The notes under the pieces were generated by a model. That model did not search any database. It saw nothing but the letters and a program-made list of their open reading frames with translations, and was not told where the DNA came from. Source: Pseudomonadota bacterium (lineage in GTDB: Bacteria > Pseudomonadota > Gammaproteobacteria > SZUA-229). Taken from it: a stretch of DNA of 17,993 nt. The stretch covers positions 1-17,993 of the forward strand of contig JADFWE010000302.1 in the NCBI GenBank assembly GCA_015222915.1, given 5' to 3'. Below, one piece after another: positions 1 to 8,072 of this stretch. Each line of letters opens with the position of its first letter. Positions within the stretch are counted from its first letter, which is position 1. Position numbers and translations under genes: made by a program.

Positions 1-199
1 AACTAAACTTTGAGTTTTTTGTTAGTTAGATGTTTTTTGATGTACGTCAAATGTAATTGGCTTTCAGATGTGTAATTTTTGGGGTTTAGGTAGTATATCT
101 GACCGCTAGCAGCCAGAACCGGACAGTCAAAAAATATTTCACCACATCCTACTTTTAACGAACGACGAAAAACGAGCGACGGTCAACTTCTCTTTTGTA
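1..199. other. Gene-free region downstream of moaA
   Basis: No convincing gene is visible. The stretch is AT-rich at its left end and carries the FNR-type site at 37-50. It also holds AAAAATATTTCACCACA at 130-146, which recurs exactly at 17573-17589 next to a palindromic repeat. A run of ACGA-rich short repeats follows at about 157-180. No clear terminator for moaA (hairpin plus T-run on the minus strand) is seen. Confidence 0.5.
37..50 (+). promoter_or_regulatory. FNR/Anr-type binding site with candidate -10 element, target unknown
   Basis: The sequence TTGAT-GTAC-GTCAA matches 9 of 10 positions of the FNR consensus TTGAT-N4-ATCAA. On the plus strand a TGTAAT at 71-76 (5 of 6 to TATAAT) would place a transcription start near 83. 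The site centre would then lie about 40 bases upstream, the class II activator position. No plus-strand gene follows before the convergent 3' end of moaA at 200. The site may instead serve a leftward gene outside the window, though no good leftward -10 is visible. The site match is seen; its use is inferred. Confidence 0.45.
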
Positions 200-1204
200 T
201 CAGCCGCCGGTCATACTCATCAGGCGGACGACCTGATCCGGTTTATTATTGAATTCATGTTTTTCCGGTTTTAGTGAGATGGCATCGATCAGTACGGTTT
301 TTAGCTCATCATCAGTGATACCGTTTCGAAGCAGTGGACGCAATTCTACTTTATCGTCCTGTCCCAGGCAGAGGTAGAGGGTACCGTCGACGGACAGGCG
401 TACGCGGTTGCAGGTCTCGCAGAAGTGCTGTGATATCGGGGTGATAAAACCGATGCGTAGATCGGTGTTTTTTATCTGCACGTAGCGTGCAGGACCGCCG
501 CCGGGCATGACACCGGGAACAAGGTCATAACTCTGTGCCAGCTGCTGCTTCACGGTCTGCAGATCGAGATAATGGTCGGTGGCATCATCGCTGGTCGCAC
601 CCATCGGCATGGTCTCGATGAAGCGCAGGGTGAAGCCGTGCTGCAGGCAAAACCCAACCATGTCTTCAAATTCGTCATCATTGATGCCTTTCATGGCAAC
701 CATGTTGATTTTGATCGGTGTGAAGCCAGCTTCTTTCGCTGCCATCAGGCCATCGAGAACCGGTTGCAGTTCACCACCGGTAATCTCTTTGAAACGCTCT
801 GGCTTTAAGGTGTCCAGGCTGACATTGATCCTGGAAACGCCTGCTTCATGAAGGCTGGCAGCATGTTTTTTTAGCAGCGTTGCATTGGTGCTGAGGGACA
901 GGTCGCTTAGACCGGGCAGTGCGGTAAGACGTGATGAGAGTTCAGTTATACCTTTTCGTACCAGCGGTTCACCACCGGTCAGGCGCAGGCGTGCTACGCC
1001 AAGTTCGGTGAATACTCTGATAACCCGCTCGATCTCATCGAATGTTAGCCAGTGTTCCGGCTGTTCGAAATCCCTGAAATCTTTTGGCATGCAATAGAAA
1101 CAGCGCAGGTTGCACTTATCGGTCACCGACAGGCGCACATATTCGATACGACGTCCGAAAGGGTCGGTGAGTGCTGCGTTGCTATGTATGGTCGTTTTAT
1201 CCAT
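200..1204 (-). CDS. moaA: GTP 3',8-cyclase MoaA (radical SAM, molybdenum cofactor step 1)
   Basis: MoaA is a cytoplasmic radical SAM enzyme that rearranges GTP to 3',8-cyclo-7,8-dihydro-GTP, which MoaC turns into cPMP. The 334 residues fit the family's usual size. The N-terminal cluster motif is C31-x3-C35-x2-C38 (CNLRCFYC), followed by LTGGEP typical of radical SAM enzymes. The second, substrate-binding cluster has C262, C265 and C279 (CETCNRVRLS...CLG). The chain ends in the conserved Gly-Gly needed for activity. The start ATG has only a weak ribosome site, but the N-terminus aligns with family expectation (DPFGRRIEYVRLSVTDKCNLRC). It lies downstream of napC on the same strand with 208 bases between, which hold a palindromic repeat, so it may be the last gene of the nap operon or have its own promoter. 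It serves the Mo cofactor of NapA. Confidence 0.97.
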   Translation of the reverse strand: MDKTTIHSNAALTDPFGRRIEYVRLSVTDKCNLRCFYCMPKDFRDFEQPEHWLTFDEIERVIRVFTELGVARLRLTGGEPLVRKGITELSSRLTALPGLSDLSLSTNATLLKKHAASLHEAGVSRINVSLDTLKPERFKEITGGELQPVLDGLMAAKEAGFTPIKINMVAMKGINDDEFEDMVGFCLQHGFTLRFIETMPMGATSDDATDHYLDLQTVKQQLAQSYDLVPGVMPGGGPARYVQIKNTDLRIGFITPISQHFCETCNRVRLSVDGTLYLCLGQDDKVELRPLLRNGITDDELKTVLIDAISLKPEKHEFNNKPDQVVRLMSMTGG

Positions 1205-1295
1205 GCCGGGTTTTATAGTAAGCCTGAAGTGTTTTGTATATTACCTACTAACTCAGGGGTTTAAATAGCGGGCGTTAAAAAAGCAGGAGATATAT

Positions 1296-1373
1296 CACCG
1301 CGAAGGTCGCAAAGGACGCAGAGAATACAATTCATCTTGTTTTTCTTCGCGTTATTTTGCGTCCTTCGCGGCA
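1296..1373. repeat. Imperfect inverted-repeat element between napC and moaA
   Basis: The left arm (1296-1324) starts CACCGCGAAGGTCGCAAAGG. The right arm (about 1343-1372) is its imperfect reverse complement, with CCGCGAAGGACGCAAAA read on the minus strand. The loop is about 15-18 bases. The arms are internally repetitive, with GAAGGNCGCAAAGGACGC-like units of about 9-10 bases. The element lies 40-117 bases past the napC stop and could fold as RNA in the napC-moaA spacer. A related element is at 17582-17750. It resembles short dispersed intergenic palindromes seen in many proteobacterial genomes; mobility is inferred only. Confidence 0.7.
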
Positions 1374-1412
1374 AAAAGCTCTGCATCTTATATCTGTCAG
1401 TAAGATTAAAGC

Positions 1413-2042
1413 TTAAATATCACCGATAGATGAACCGGGGTCGACATCATGCATATCAGGCAGCTCATGCGCGATACCTTTATGACAGTCGATACAGGTC
1501 TTTCCGGCATCAAGACCTTCGGAGTGCGCTTTTACTGCACGGCGGCCCTGCTCACCGAAGTCCATGTATTCAAAGTTATGGCAGTTACGACATTCACGTG
1601 AGTCGGTTTTCTTCATCGCTTTCCAGACATTGCTAGCCAGTTGCAGGCGTTTACCCTCGAATTTCTCACGGGTATCGATGGTGCCCAGTGCCTTGTGCAG
1701 TAACTCGTTACTGGCCTGTATCTTACGCACCACCTTATGGTTCCATTCTTTAGGTACGTGACAGTCAGGACAGGTCGCACGTACACCGGTACGGTTGCTA
1801 TAGTGGATGGTCTGTTTGTATTCCTGGTAGACGTTGTCTTCCATCTCGTGGCAGGAGATACAGAAATCTTCATTGTTGGTCATCTCCATGGCGGTATTAA
1901 AGCCACCCCAGAAGAGGACGCCCGAGATGAAACCGACAACCAGCAGCGTGCCCAGTGAGTAAGTGACAGAGGGTTTCTTCAGTACCTGCCATATTCTGCA
2001 GAGTATCATGTCATTGCATTCTTTCGAGTTTTTATTACTCAT
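1413..2042 (-). CDS. napC: NapC, membrane-anchored tetraheme c-type cytochrome (quinol dehydrogenase)
   Basis: NapC takes electrons from the quinol pool at the periplasmic face of the inner membrane and passes them to NapB/NapA. The 209-residue protein has a single membrane anchor (about 29-47) and four CxxCH heme motifs: C61-C64-H65, C91-C94-H95, C151-C154-H155 and C183-C186-H187. This is the NapC/NirT family pattern. Length is close to the roughly 200 residues of known NapC. The chosen ATG has a GGAA about 11 bases upstream, which is weak. A second Met at residue 12 (position 2009) is possible and would keep all features. It is the last nap gene here, 72 bases after napB. TorC or NirT homologues look alike, but the operon context settles the call. 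Confidence 0.95.
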   Translation of the reverse strand: MSNKNSKECNDMILCRIWQVLKKPSVTYSLGTLLVVGFISGVLFWGGFNTAMEMTNNEDFCISCHEMEDNVYQEYKQTIHYSNRTGVRATCPDCHVPKEWNHKVVRKIQASNELLHKALGTIDTREKFEGKRLQLASNVWKAMKKTDSRECRNCHNFEYMDFGEQGRRAVKAHSEGLDAGKTCIDCHKGIAHELPDMHDVDPGSSIGDI

Positions 2043-2114
2043 GATAAGTAAATTCCGTAAATGATTATTTAACGTTATAGCGGATCATTTTCGACCCCAG
2101 GTTTCGTCGCTGGC

Positions 2115-2561
2115 TTACTGCTGTCCAGAGATCGCTGTAATCGGTGTGAATTCATTTTCTACCAGCGGTTTAGCATCGACCTGTGGAACGTGACACTGGG
2201 TGCAGAAATAACGCCGTGCTGAAACATTCGCTAACACGTGTTTGTCTCTTGACTCAAAATGCGTCTGGCTGATCTTTGTTGCACCGGCTTCTCGATAATC
2301 GGCCCAGCTGTGGCAGCTCATACATTTGTTTGATTTGAGGTTGATGCGGTAGTTGGTGATCTTGTGCGGGATCAGCGGCGGCTGTTGCACGTAATCACGG
2401 GCAATCGGTTCACCGTCTTTATTGTATTTCTTTGCAGGCGTAGTGGTCGAGTCATTGTCGATATCGTTACCGCCTCGTAAAGAGGAAACACTGTCCGAAA
2501 TCGCCTGCATGCTCATTCCTGCAGTAAGTAGCAATGCCATTATCAAAGTTATTTTTTTCAT
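2115..2561 (-). CDS. napB: NapB, periplasmic diheme cytochrome c subunit of nitrate reductase
   Basis: NapB is the small electron-transfer partner of NapA. The 148-residue precursor has a Sec-type signal peptide (MKK, then a hydrophobic stretch to about residue 20). Its two heme motifs are C80-MS-C83-H84 and C120-TQ-C123-H124. His66 and His101 are plausible distal heme ligands, being placed before each motif in the family manner. The stretch PPLIPHKITNYRINLKSNKC resembles known NapB proteins. A GAGGT lies about 9 bases before the ATG. It sits between napH (33 bases upstream) and napC in the same operon. Confidence 0.96.
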   Translation of the reverse strand: MKKITLIMALLLTAGMSMQAISDSVSSLRGGNDIDNDSTTTPAKKYNKDGEPIARDYVQQPPLIPHKITNYRINLKSNKCMSCHSWADYREAGATKISQTHFESRDKHVLANVSARRYFCTQCHVPQVDAKPLVENEFTPITAISGQQ

Positions 2562-2594
2562 TATCTTAATACCTCTTTCCTAAGAAAATATTTT

Positions 2595-3503
2595 TTAAGA
2601 AGTTACCGTTTTATCACTAAATTTATTGCTGTCTGACACATCATTATTCACCTTGTTATTCAGGCGAAGGCCGAAATGAAAAACATCTTTGGCGCAGACA
2701 TCTATACAGCGGCCGCAGTTGGTGCAATTCGATGAGGTGATCACCGGGCCAGCACCGTTGATGGCTTTTAATGCAGTGCGTATCACCTGTTGTTCCGGGC
2801 ACACCATGAAACAGTCCATGCAGTCGTCACATGCTTCGCGGTTGTCTGCACGCATGCGGATGAGGCTGTTATTACCGAGTAAGCTGTAGAAAGCGCCGAC
2901 CGGGCACAGGTGGCTGCACCAGGCACGTCTGCTTACCAGCAGGTCTAATAGAAATACGCCGAGTACGATGATCCAGGCCAGTCCCATGCCGAAGATAAGG
3001 CCGCGGTGTAGCATGGATACCGGATTGATGATCTCCCAGACGATGCTGCCCGTGACGATCGACAGTATGAAGGTGAATGCCAGGATCCAGTAACGTGTCT
3101 TGCGCGATAGTGACGAAGCGCCGGAAATTTTGAACTGTTCGCGCAACCACTGCGCAGCATCGGTAATCATGTTGACCGGGCAGATCCATGAACAGTATAC
3201 GCGTCCACCGACCAGAACATAAAAAGCAGTAACGATGAGCGCGCCGGTGATAGCGCTAAGTTCCGGTACATGCCCCGCGACGAGACTCTGTAACAGGATA
3301 TATGGATCGGTCAGCGGCAGCACATCCAGGACCAGGCTGGAATTGAGGTTGCCGGTTACGATCCAGACACCGAACCATGGGCCGAGTAAAAATAAAAACA
3401 GGATGGATAACTGGCTGCCGCGTCTCGCCAGCAGCCACTTGTTGGCCGCTAGCCGGCCTTTCTGCTGAACGGCGTCAGCCCCGGGGTGCAGTGCACGGCT
3501 CAT
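2595..3503 (-). CDS. napH: NapH, membrane ferredoxin-type quinol dehydrogenase subunit
   Basis: NapH is an integral inner-membrane iron-sulfur protein that, with NapG, forms a second quinol oxidation route into NapAB. In 302 residues there are about four membrane segments (roughly 31-50, 82-98, 138-156, 170-190). Two cytoplasmic Cx3CP motifs are present (C104-SWI-C108-P and C196-SHL-C200-P), both hallmarks of the NapH family. Two [4Fe-4S] ferredoxin motifs follow: C225, C228, C231, C235 and C260, C263, C266, C270. The start ATG overlaps the napG stop as ATGA (3500-3503), so translation is probably coupled. The C-terminal 25 residues are a polar, Asn/Ser-rich tail without a recognised motif. 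Confidence 0.96.
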   Translation of the reverse strand: MSRALHPGADAVQQKGRLAANKWLLARRGSQLSILFLFLLGPWFGVWIVTGNLNSSLVLDVLPLTDPYILLQSLVAGHVPELSAITGALIVTAFYVLVGGRVYCSWICPVNMITDAAQWLREQFKISGASSLSRKTRYWILAFTFILSIVTGSIVWEIINPVSMLHRGLIFGMGLAWIIVLGVFLLDLLVSRRAWCSHLCPVGAFYSLLGNNSLIRMRADNREACDDCMDCFMVCPEQQVIRTALKAINGAGPVITSSNCTNCGRCIDVCAKDVFHFGLRLNNKVNNDVSDSNKFSDKTVTS

Positions 3504-4429
3504 TTCCGTGTGCCTCCCTGTTTGCTCAGGCTACCGTTTGAACCATCGTTGAGGCTGTTTCTATTCAATGTATCCAGAGGATTGCTACTAAAAGGTGAGT
3601 CCGAAGAAGCCGGGTCTTTACCCTGGTTCATGATCAGGCCTTCACCTTCAATATCGTAAGACTGACCCTGCGGCAGGTTATATCTGTGTTCGACATCTGG
3701 TGCTACCAGACTTTCGCCGGCACGGTTCTTCTCTTTCCAGCCCCAGCGGTAATGATGACCCAGTTCACCTTTTGCCAGTTCAAAAGGCATCACGCGGATA
3801 GCAGTGGTCTCGAGTACGCAGGAGCGTTCACACTTCCCGCAACCGGTGCAGTGATCGGAATGCACTGTGGGAATGAACAGCGCATGTTTGCCGCTGCGCA
3901 CATTGTGTCTCATCTCAAGGGTAATCGCCTTGTCGATGACCGGGCACACACGGTAGCAGACGTCACAGCGCAGGCCCTGAAAATTCAGGCAGTTCTCTTC
4001 ATCGATCAAGACTGCCAGGCCCATGCGGGCATCGTCGATATCCTCCAGACTGTGATCAAGTGCGCCGGTCGGGCAGGCTTTTACGCAGGGGATGTCTTCA
4101 CACATCTCACAGGGGATGTCGCGGGCGGTGAAATACGGTGTGCCGGTGGCGACACCACCGCTATCGCCGAATTTCGCCAGCTTCAGGGTATCGTAAGGGC
4201 AGTCACGCACACACAGGCCGCAACGCACACAGGCACCGAGGAAATCTTTCTCATCCAGAGCGCCGGGCGGACGGATGGCGCCAGCCGGCAGCGAGACCGC
4301 CTGTCGTGAATACAGGCCGACACCGAGTGCCACCAGGGAGGCGGCACCGGCAGCACGGGCAGAGTCCAGCAAGAACTTTCTCCGGCTGTGGTTAGCTACG
4401 TTCTTGCCTTTTGTCGGCTGAGTATTCAT
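3500..4429 (-). CDS. napG: NapG, Tat-exported ferredoxin-type protein
   Basis: NapG is a periplasmic iron-sulfur protein that works with NapH in menaquinol/ubiquinol oxidation. The N-terminus carries a twin-arginine signal (S15-R-R-K-F-L), then a hydrophobic stretch to about residue 45. Four [4Fe-4S] sites are visible: C67/C70/C73/C77, C107/C110/C115/C119, C147/C155/C158/C162 and C194/C197/C200/C204. At 309 residues it is somewhat longer than the E. coli protein, which I recall as roughly 230. The extra length is a C-terminal extension beyond about residue 230, ending in a Ser/Asn-rich low-complexity tail. No strong Shine-Dalgarno is seen before this ATG, but the Tat motif position supports it. 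It is 44 bases after napA and overlaps napH by 4 bases. Confidence 0.95.
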   Translation of the reverse strand: MNTQPTKGKNVANHSRRKFLLDSARAAGAASLVALGVGLYSRQAVSLPAGAIRPPGALDEKDFLGACVRCGLCVRDCPYDTLKLAKFGDSGGVATGTPYFTARDIPCEMCEDIPCVKACPTGALDHSLEDIDDARMGLAVLIDEENCLNFQGLRCDVCYRVCPVIDKAITLEMRHNVRSGKHALFIPTVHSDHCTGCGKCERSCVLETTAIRVMPFELAKGELGHHYRWGWKEKNRAGESLVAPDVEHRYNLPQGQSYDIEGEGLIMNQGKDPASSDSPFSSNPLDTLNRNSLNDGSNGSLSKQGGTRK

Positions 4430-4473
4430 GGCTATTGCTGATGTGATCGCAAGTTAGCTGAGTCAGATACGGC

Positions 4474-7011
4474 TCAGGCCTTAACGACCTTAACCGCACA
4501 TTTTTTATAATCCGTTTCCTTGGAAAGCGGATCGGTGGCATCCAGTGTTACCTTGTTGATCAGGCGGCTGGCATCAAACCATGGCACGAAGATCAGACCT
4601 TTCGGTACTTTGTTTCGTCCACGGGTTTCGATACGGGCGACGATCTCACCACGGCGACTCTGAATCTTCGCTGTCAGACCACGGCGGAGACCGCGTGCCT
4701 TGGCATCATCAGGGTGCATGAAGATCACCGCATCCGGGAATGCGCGGTATAACTCAGGTACACGACGGGTCATAGAGCCTGAATGCCAGTGTTCCAGTAC
4801 ACGGCCGGTACATAACCACAGATCGAACTCCTTATCAGGGCTCTCTGCTGCTGGCTCATATGGCGCAGTGATGATGTTGGCCCTGCCGTCTTTCCTGCCG
4901 TAGAAGCGAATATCTTCACCGGTTTTAACGTAGGGGTCGTAACCTTCACGGTAACGCCACAGGGTCTCCTTGCCGTCGATAACCGGCCAGCGTAGACCAC
5001 GGGTATTATGATAGACGTCGAACGGCGCCAGTTCGTGACCTTTCTTGGGTCCTTCGAACTGGAAGCGGCGGTATTCTTCGAACAGACCTTTCTGCAGGTA
5101 GAAACCAAAATCATCCATCTCGTGATTATTGTACTTGTTACCGTCACTGTCGGTCACGGTCTCCCTGGCGAACTGGTCGACCTGACCGTTGGCAAAGAGA
5201 ACCTCGTACAGGGTCTTGCCCTTGTATTCAGGGTTTTTCGCCAGCAGGTCATCGGTCCAGACGTCATCGGTTTTGAAACGTTTGGAGAATTCGACTACCT
5301 GCCACAGGTCGGAACGCGATTCACCAGGAGCATCCACCTGCTGACGCCAGAACTGGGTGCGGCGTTCGGCATTACCATAGGCACCTTCCTTCTCTGTCCA
5401 CATCGCAGTCGGCAGGATCAGGTCCGCCGCCATCGCGGTAACGGTCGGGTAGGGGTCGGAAACCACGATGAAGTTATCAGGGTTACGGTAACCGGGATAG
5501 GTCTCCTCGTTAAGGTTAGCGGCTGCCTGCATGTTGTTATTACACTGTACCCAGTAGGCGTTCAGCTTGCCGTCTTTCAACATGCGGTTCTGCAGCACTG
5601 CGTGGTAGCCGGGTTTACCGGGGATAGTGCCTTCCGGTAATTTCCAGATCTTTTCAGCCAGATCACGATGGCCTTTTTTCTTGACCACGTAATCGGCAGG
5701 CAGACGATGTGAGAAGGTGCCCACTTCGCGTGCGGTGCCACAGGCAGAAGGCTGACCGGTCAGTGAGAACGGACCATTGCCCGGTTCTGAGATCTTGCCG
5801 GTTAACAGATGCACGTTGTACATCAGGCCGTTGGCCCATACACCACGGGTGTGCTGGTTGAAGCCCATGGTCCAGAAGGAAGTGATCTTCTTCTTCGGAT
5901 CGGCATACAGTTTTGCCAGACGCAGCAGCTTTTCTTCCGGTACACCGGATAGTTCCGAGGTGTATTCCAGGGTATAGGGTTCGAGAGATTTCGCGTATTC
6001 CTCGAAGGATATCTTGCTCAGCTTGCCGCCTTTGCCGGTTTTCTTTTTCTCCAGCGGATGATCAGGGCGTAAACCGTAACCGATGTCGGTCGGAGTCTTG
6101 GTAAAGTTCACGTGCTTGCCGATAAAGTCTTTACTGTAGGCTTTGTTCTGCACGATGTAGTTGGCGATGTAATTCAGTATGGCCAGATCCGTCTGCGGGG
6201 TGAAGATCATGTTGTTATCACCCAGATCGAAGCAACGATGTTCGAAGGTCGATAATACGTGAACCTCACTGCCTTTCTTGGTCAGACGGGTATCGGTGAG
6301 GCGAGACCAGAGGATAGGATGCATCTCGGCCATGTTAGAGCCCCACAGAACGAAGGCATCTGCGTGTTCCAGGTCATCGTAACAGCCCATAGGTTCATCC
6401 GCACCGAAGGCACGCATGAAACCACCCACCGCAGAAGCCATACAATGGCGTGCGTTCGGGTCGATATGGTTAGAGCGGAAGCCGGCCTTGTAGAGTTTAG
6501 ATGCGGCATATCCTTCCCATACGGTCCACTGTCCGGAACCGAACATGCCGACGGTAGAGGTCAGTTCTTCGGCTTTCTTGCCTTCGTTAGCTTTTTTGTC
6601 GTGTGCCAGTGCGGCTTTGAATTTTTCTTCCATGACGTCGAAGGCTTTTTCCCAGCTGACCGAGGTGAAGTCACCTTCTTTATCGTACTGGCCGTTGCTC
6701 ATGCGCAGCAGCGGCGTCGTCAGACGATCTTTACCGTACATGATCTTGGACAGGAAGTAGCCTTTGATACAGTTCAGTCCACGGTTGACCGGTGCATCCG
6801 GGTCACCCTGGGTGGCGACCACGCGCCCGTTTTTGGTGCCGACCAGCACGCTACAGCCTGTACCGCAGAACCGGCAGGGCGCTTTGTCCCAACGGATATC
6901 ATCTTTGGTATTTGCCAGTGCTTCTTTTACGCCCGGTATGGTAATGCCTGCTGCGGTAGCGGTTGCGGCGATAGCATTTGTTTTAATGAAATCTCTTCGT
7001 GTTAGTTTCAT
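4474..7011 (-). CDS. napA: NapA, periplasmic nitrate reductase catalytic subunit (Mo-bis-MGD)
   Basis: NapA reduces nitrate to nitrite in the periplasm. The 845-residue precursor starts with a Tat signal (T4-R-R-D-F-I-K, hydrophobic core to about residue 33, ALA before the mature chain). The [4Fe-4S] site is C46-x2-C49-x3-C53 with C81 (CIKG; K83 is the electron-relay lysine of the family). The molybdenum ligand is C190 in the [13 protein letters not shown] context, typical of NapA. The body is a full-length DMSO reductase-family fold, with a molydopterin dinucleotide-binding C-terminal region from about residue 720. The start has an excellent AGGAGG seven bases upstream. napD precedes it by 98 bases. 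Related assimilatory enzymes (NasA) lack the Tat signal and the nap neighbours. Confidence 0.98.
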   Translation of the reverse strand: MKLTRRDFIKTNAIAATATAAGITIPGVKEALANTKDDIRWDKAPCRFCGTGCSVLVGTKNGRVVATQGDPDAPVNRGLNCIKGYFLSKIMYGKDRLTTPLLRMSNGQYDKEGDFTSVSWEKAFDVMEEKFKAALAHDKKANEGKKAEELTSTVGMFGSGQWTVWEGYAASKLYKAGFRSNHIDPNARHCMASAVGGFMRAFGADEPMGCYDDLEHADAFVLWGSNMAEMHPILWSRLTDTRLTKKGSEVHVLSTFEHRCFDLGDNNMIFTPQTDLAILNYIANYIVQNKAYSKDFIGKHVNFTKTPTDIGYGLRPDHPLEKKKTGKGGKLSKISFEEYAKSLEPYTLEYTSELSGVPEEKLLRLAKLYADPKKKITSFWTMGFNQHTRGVWANGLMYNVHLLTGKISEPGNGPFSLTGQPSACGTAREVGTFSHRLPADYVVKKKGHRDLAEKIWKLPEGTIPGKPGYHAVLQNRMLKDGKLNAYWVQCNNNMQAAANLNEETYPGYRNPDNFIVVSDPYPTVTAMAADLILPTAMWTEKEGAYGNAERRTQFWRQQVDAPGESRSDLWQVVEFSKRFKTDDVWTDDLLAKNPEYKGKTLYEVLFANGQVDQFARETVTDSDGNKYNNHEMDDFGFYLQKGLFEEYRRFQFEGPKKGHELAPFDVYHNTRGLRWPVIDGKETLWRYREGYDPYVKTGEDIRFYGRKDGRANIITAPYEPAAESPDKEFDLWLCTGRVLEHWHSGSMTRRVPELYRAFPDAVIFMHPDDAKARGLRRGLTAKIQSRRGEIVARIETRGRNKVPKGLIFVPWFDASRLINKVTLDATDPLSKETDYKKCAVKVVKA

Positions 7012-7109
7012 TACTCGGCCTCCTGTTGACCTTGAACTGTTCTTATACGTTTAAATTTTTGTGTAGATGTCTGTGTATCTAATGTTTTAAATCTGTTGGA
7101 TATTTGAAT

Positions 7110-7340
7110 CTAGTCATCAAAATGGTGATAGACCATCGCTGCCGACAGTACGCCGGGCACTTGCTGAATCTCCACCAGTATGTCTGATACCTTGTTTGCG
7201 CTTTCCTGCTCGACGGTGACAACGATGCGACCATCCTCGTTATTGCCATGAACCTCGACACCTTCCATCGTCGTCAGTACTTCTTCGATGGAGATGATCT
7301 TTTCCGGATAAGCTTTTACTACTACGCCGCTTATATTCAT
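7110..7340 (-). CDS. napD: NapD, chaperone binding the NapA Tat signal
   Basis: NapD is a small cytoplasmic protein of the NapD family that binds the twin-arginine signal of NapA and delays export until the cofactor is inserted. The 76-residue product begins MNISGVVVKAYPEK and has the alternating beta/alpha pattern of a ferredoxin-like fold (beta at 2-9, helix at about 14-25, beta around 27-33, beta around 39-46). The length is close to known NapD proteins (about 80-90). An AAGGT lies six bases before the ATG. It sits between napF and napA, as in E. coli. Confidence 0.93.
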   Translation of the reverse strand: MNISGVVVKAYPEKIISIEEVLTTMEGVEVHGNNEDGRIVVTVEQESANKVSDILVEIQQVPGVLSAAMVYHHFDD

Positions 7341-7418
7341 CGTGTTACCTTCGTTGTTGTTAATCCTGTCTGTATATGCTTCAAAAAAACTACTGGCTCA
7401 AATCATTTTAATGTACGG

Positions 7419-7904
7419 CTAATGTACGGAGATCGCATCTACCGGACACACCGAAACGCAGGCACCGCAACCGGTACAATCCGTATCGCTGACCAGCGGA
7501 ATTGAGATTCCCCCCAGACGTGGCGGCATTTTTATCGCACGCGCCTCGCAGGGGTCGTAACAGCCTCTACATTCCACACCCTGAAAGGTGACGCAGGTTT
7601 TTTCGTTGATATCGGCTTTGATCGACCATGGCTCGCGTTGCGGGCTTCTGAGGAGTGCTTTGGGTTGGCAGGCGGCAGTGCAGTCACCGCAGAACAGGCA
7701 TTCGCTGGCGCTGAAATCGATGACGGGAAAATTGGCGCGTGCCGGTTTGATGATGTCTGTCGGGCATGCGGAGATGCAGTCGCCACAGTTGGTGCAGGTC
7801 TCGGTGAAGAGGGCCTCGTCGATCGCCCACGGTGGACGAAGCGGTGATTCTTTTCCTTTGAAATCACCACGAAGAAACTGCATTCTGCTGACTTGAGTGT
7901 TCAT
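7419..7904 (-). CDS. napF: NapF, cytoplasmic ferredoxin-type NapA maturation protein
   Basis: NapF is a cytoplasmic iron-sulfur protein that interacts with NapA before export. Reading from the ATG at 7904 gives 161 residues beginning MNTQVSRMQFLRGDF. Three classical [4Fe-4S] motifs are seen (CTNCGDCISACP, CLFCGDCTAAC, CTGCGACVSVCP), plus an extra Cys group CRGCYDPC between the second and third. The frame stays open to an ATG at 7949, which would add 15 Arg-rich residues without family similarity. The lower start is preferred because the FNR-type promoter would start transcription near 7934, downstream of 7949, and because NapF proteins usually begin just before the LRGD-like stretch. The 7904 start has no strong Shine-Dalgarno. 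It is the first gene of the nap operon. Confidence 0.9.
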   Translation of the reverse strand: MNTQVSRMQFLRGDFKGKESPLRPPWAIDEALFTETCTNCGDCISACPTDIIKPARANFPVIDFSASECLFCGDCTAACQPKALLRSPQREPWSIKADINEKTCVTFQGVECRGCYDPCEARAIKMPPRLGGISIPLVSDTDCTGCGACVSVCPVDAISVH

Positions 7905-7933
7905 CTTATATTGCCGATGCCTTAAAGTTCTGC

Positions 7934-7980
7934 TACGGATGTTATCCATGTTGCAGCCCGTGATACATGACTTAAATCAA
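7934..7980 (-). promoter_or_regulatory. FNR-dependent type promoter of the nap operon
   Basis: On the minus strand 7980-7967 reads TTGAT-TTAA-GTCAT, an 8 of 10 match to the FNR/Anr consensus with one perfect half-site. GATAAC at 7946-7941 is a plausible -10 and puts the start of transcription near 7934. The FNR-site centre is then about 40 bases upstream, the class II position. This would make nap expression respond to low oxygen, as known for FNR control of nap in E. coli. No clear 7-2-7 NarL/NarP pair was found. The site and spacing are seen; function is inferred. Confidence 0.55.
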
Positions 7981-8072
7981 GCCCATGTAAAACAAATAAG
8001 TATTCCAGTAATAAGTGATATAGAGCCGGTGTAAGACTCAGTCCACGACACCATTTAATTAGAACGCAGACC

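Noticed and set aside
1205-1295. Possible Moco riboswitch ahead of moaA
   Set aside because: I cannot recognise the motif's conserved stems here; only AT-rich sequence and the palindromic repeat are seen.
6259-7005. A 248-codon open frame antisense to the start of napA, and similar long frames at 3686-4309 and 5008-5640
   Set aside because: They lie wholly opposite napA or napG, whose protein motifs are certain. Their translations show no family features, and such frames are expected from codon bias.
7905-7949. Upstream in-frame ATG of napF at 7949
   Set aside because: It overlaps the predicted -10 element region, adds Arg-rich residues unlike NapF and has no ribosome site.
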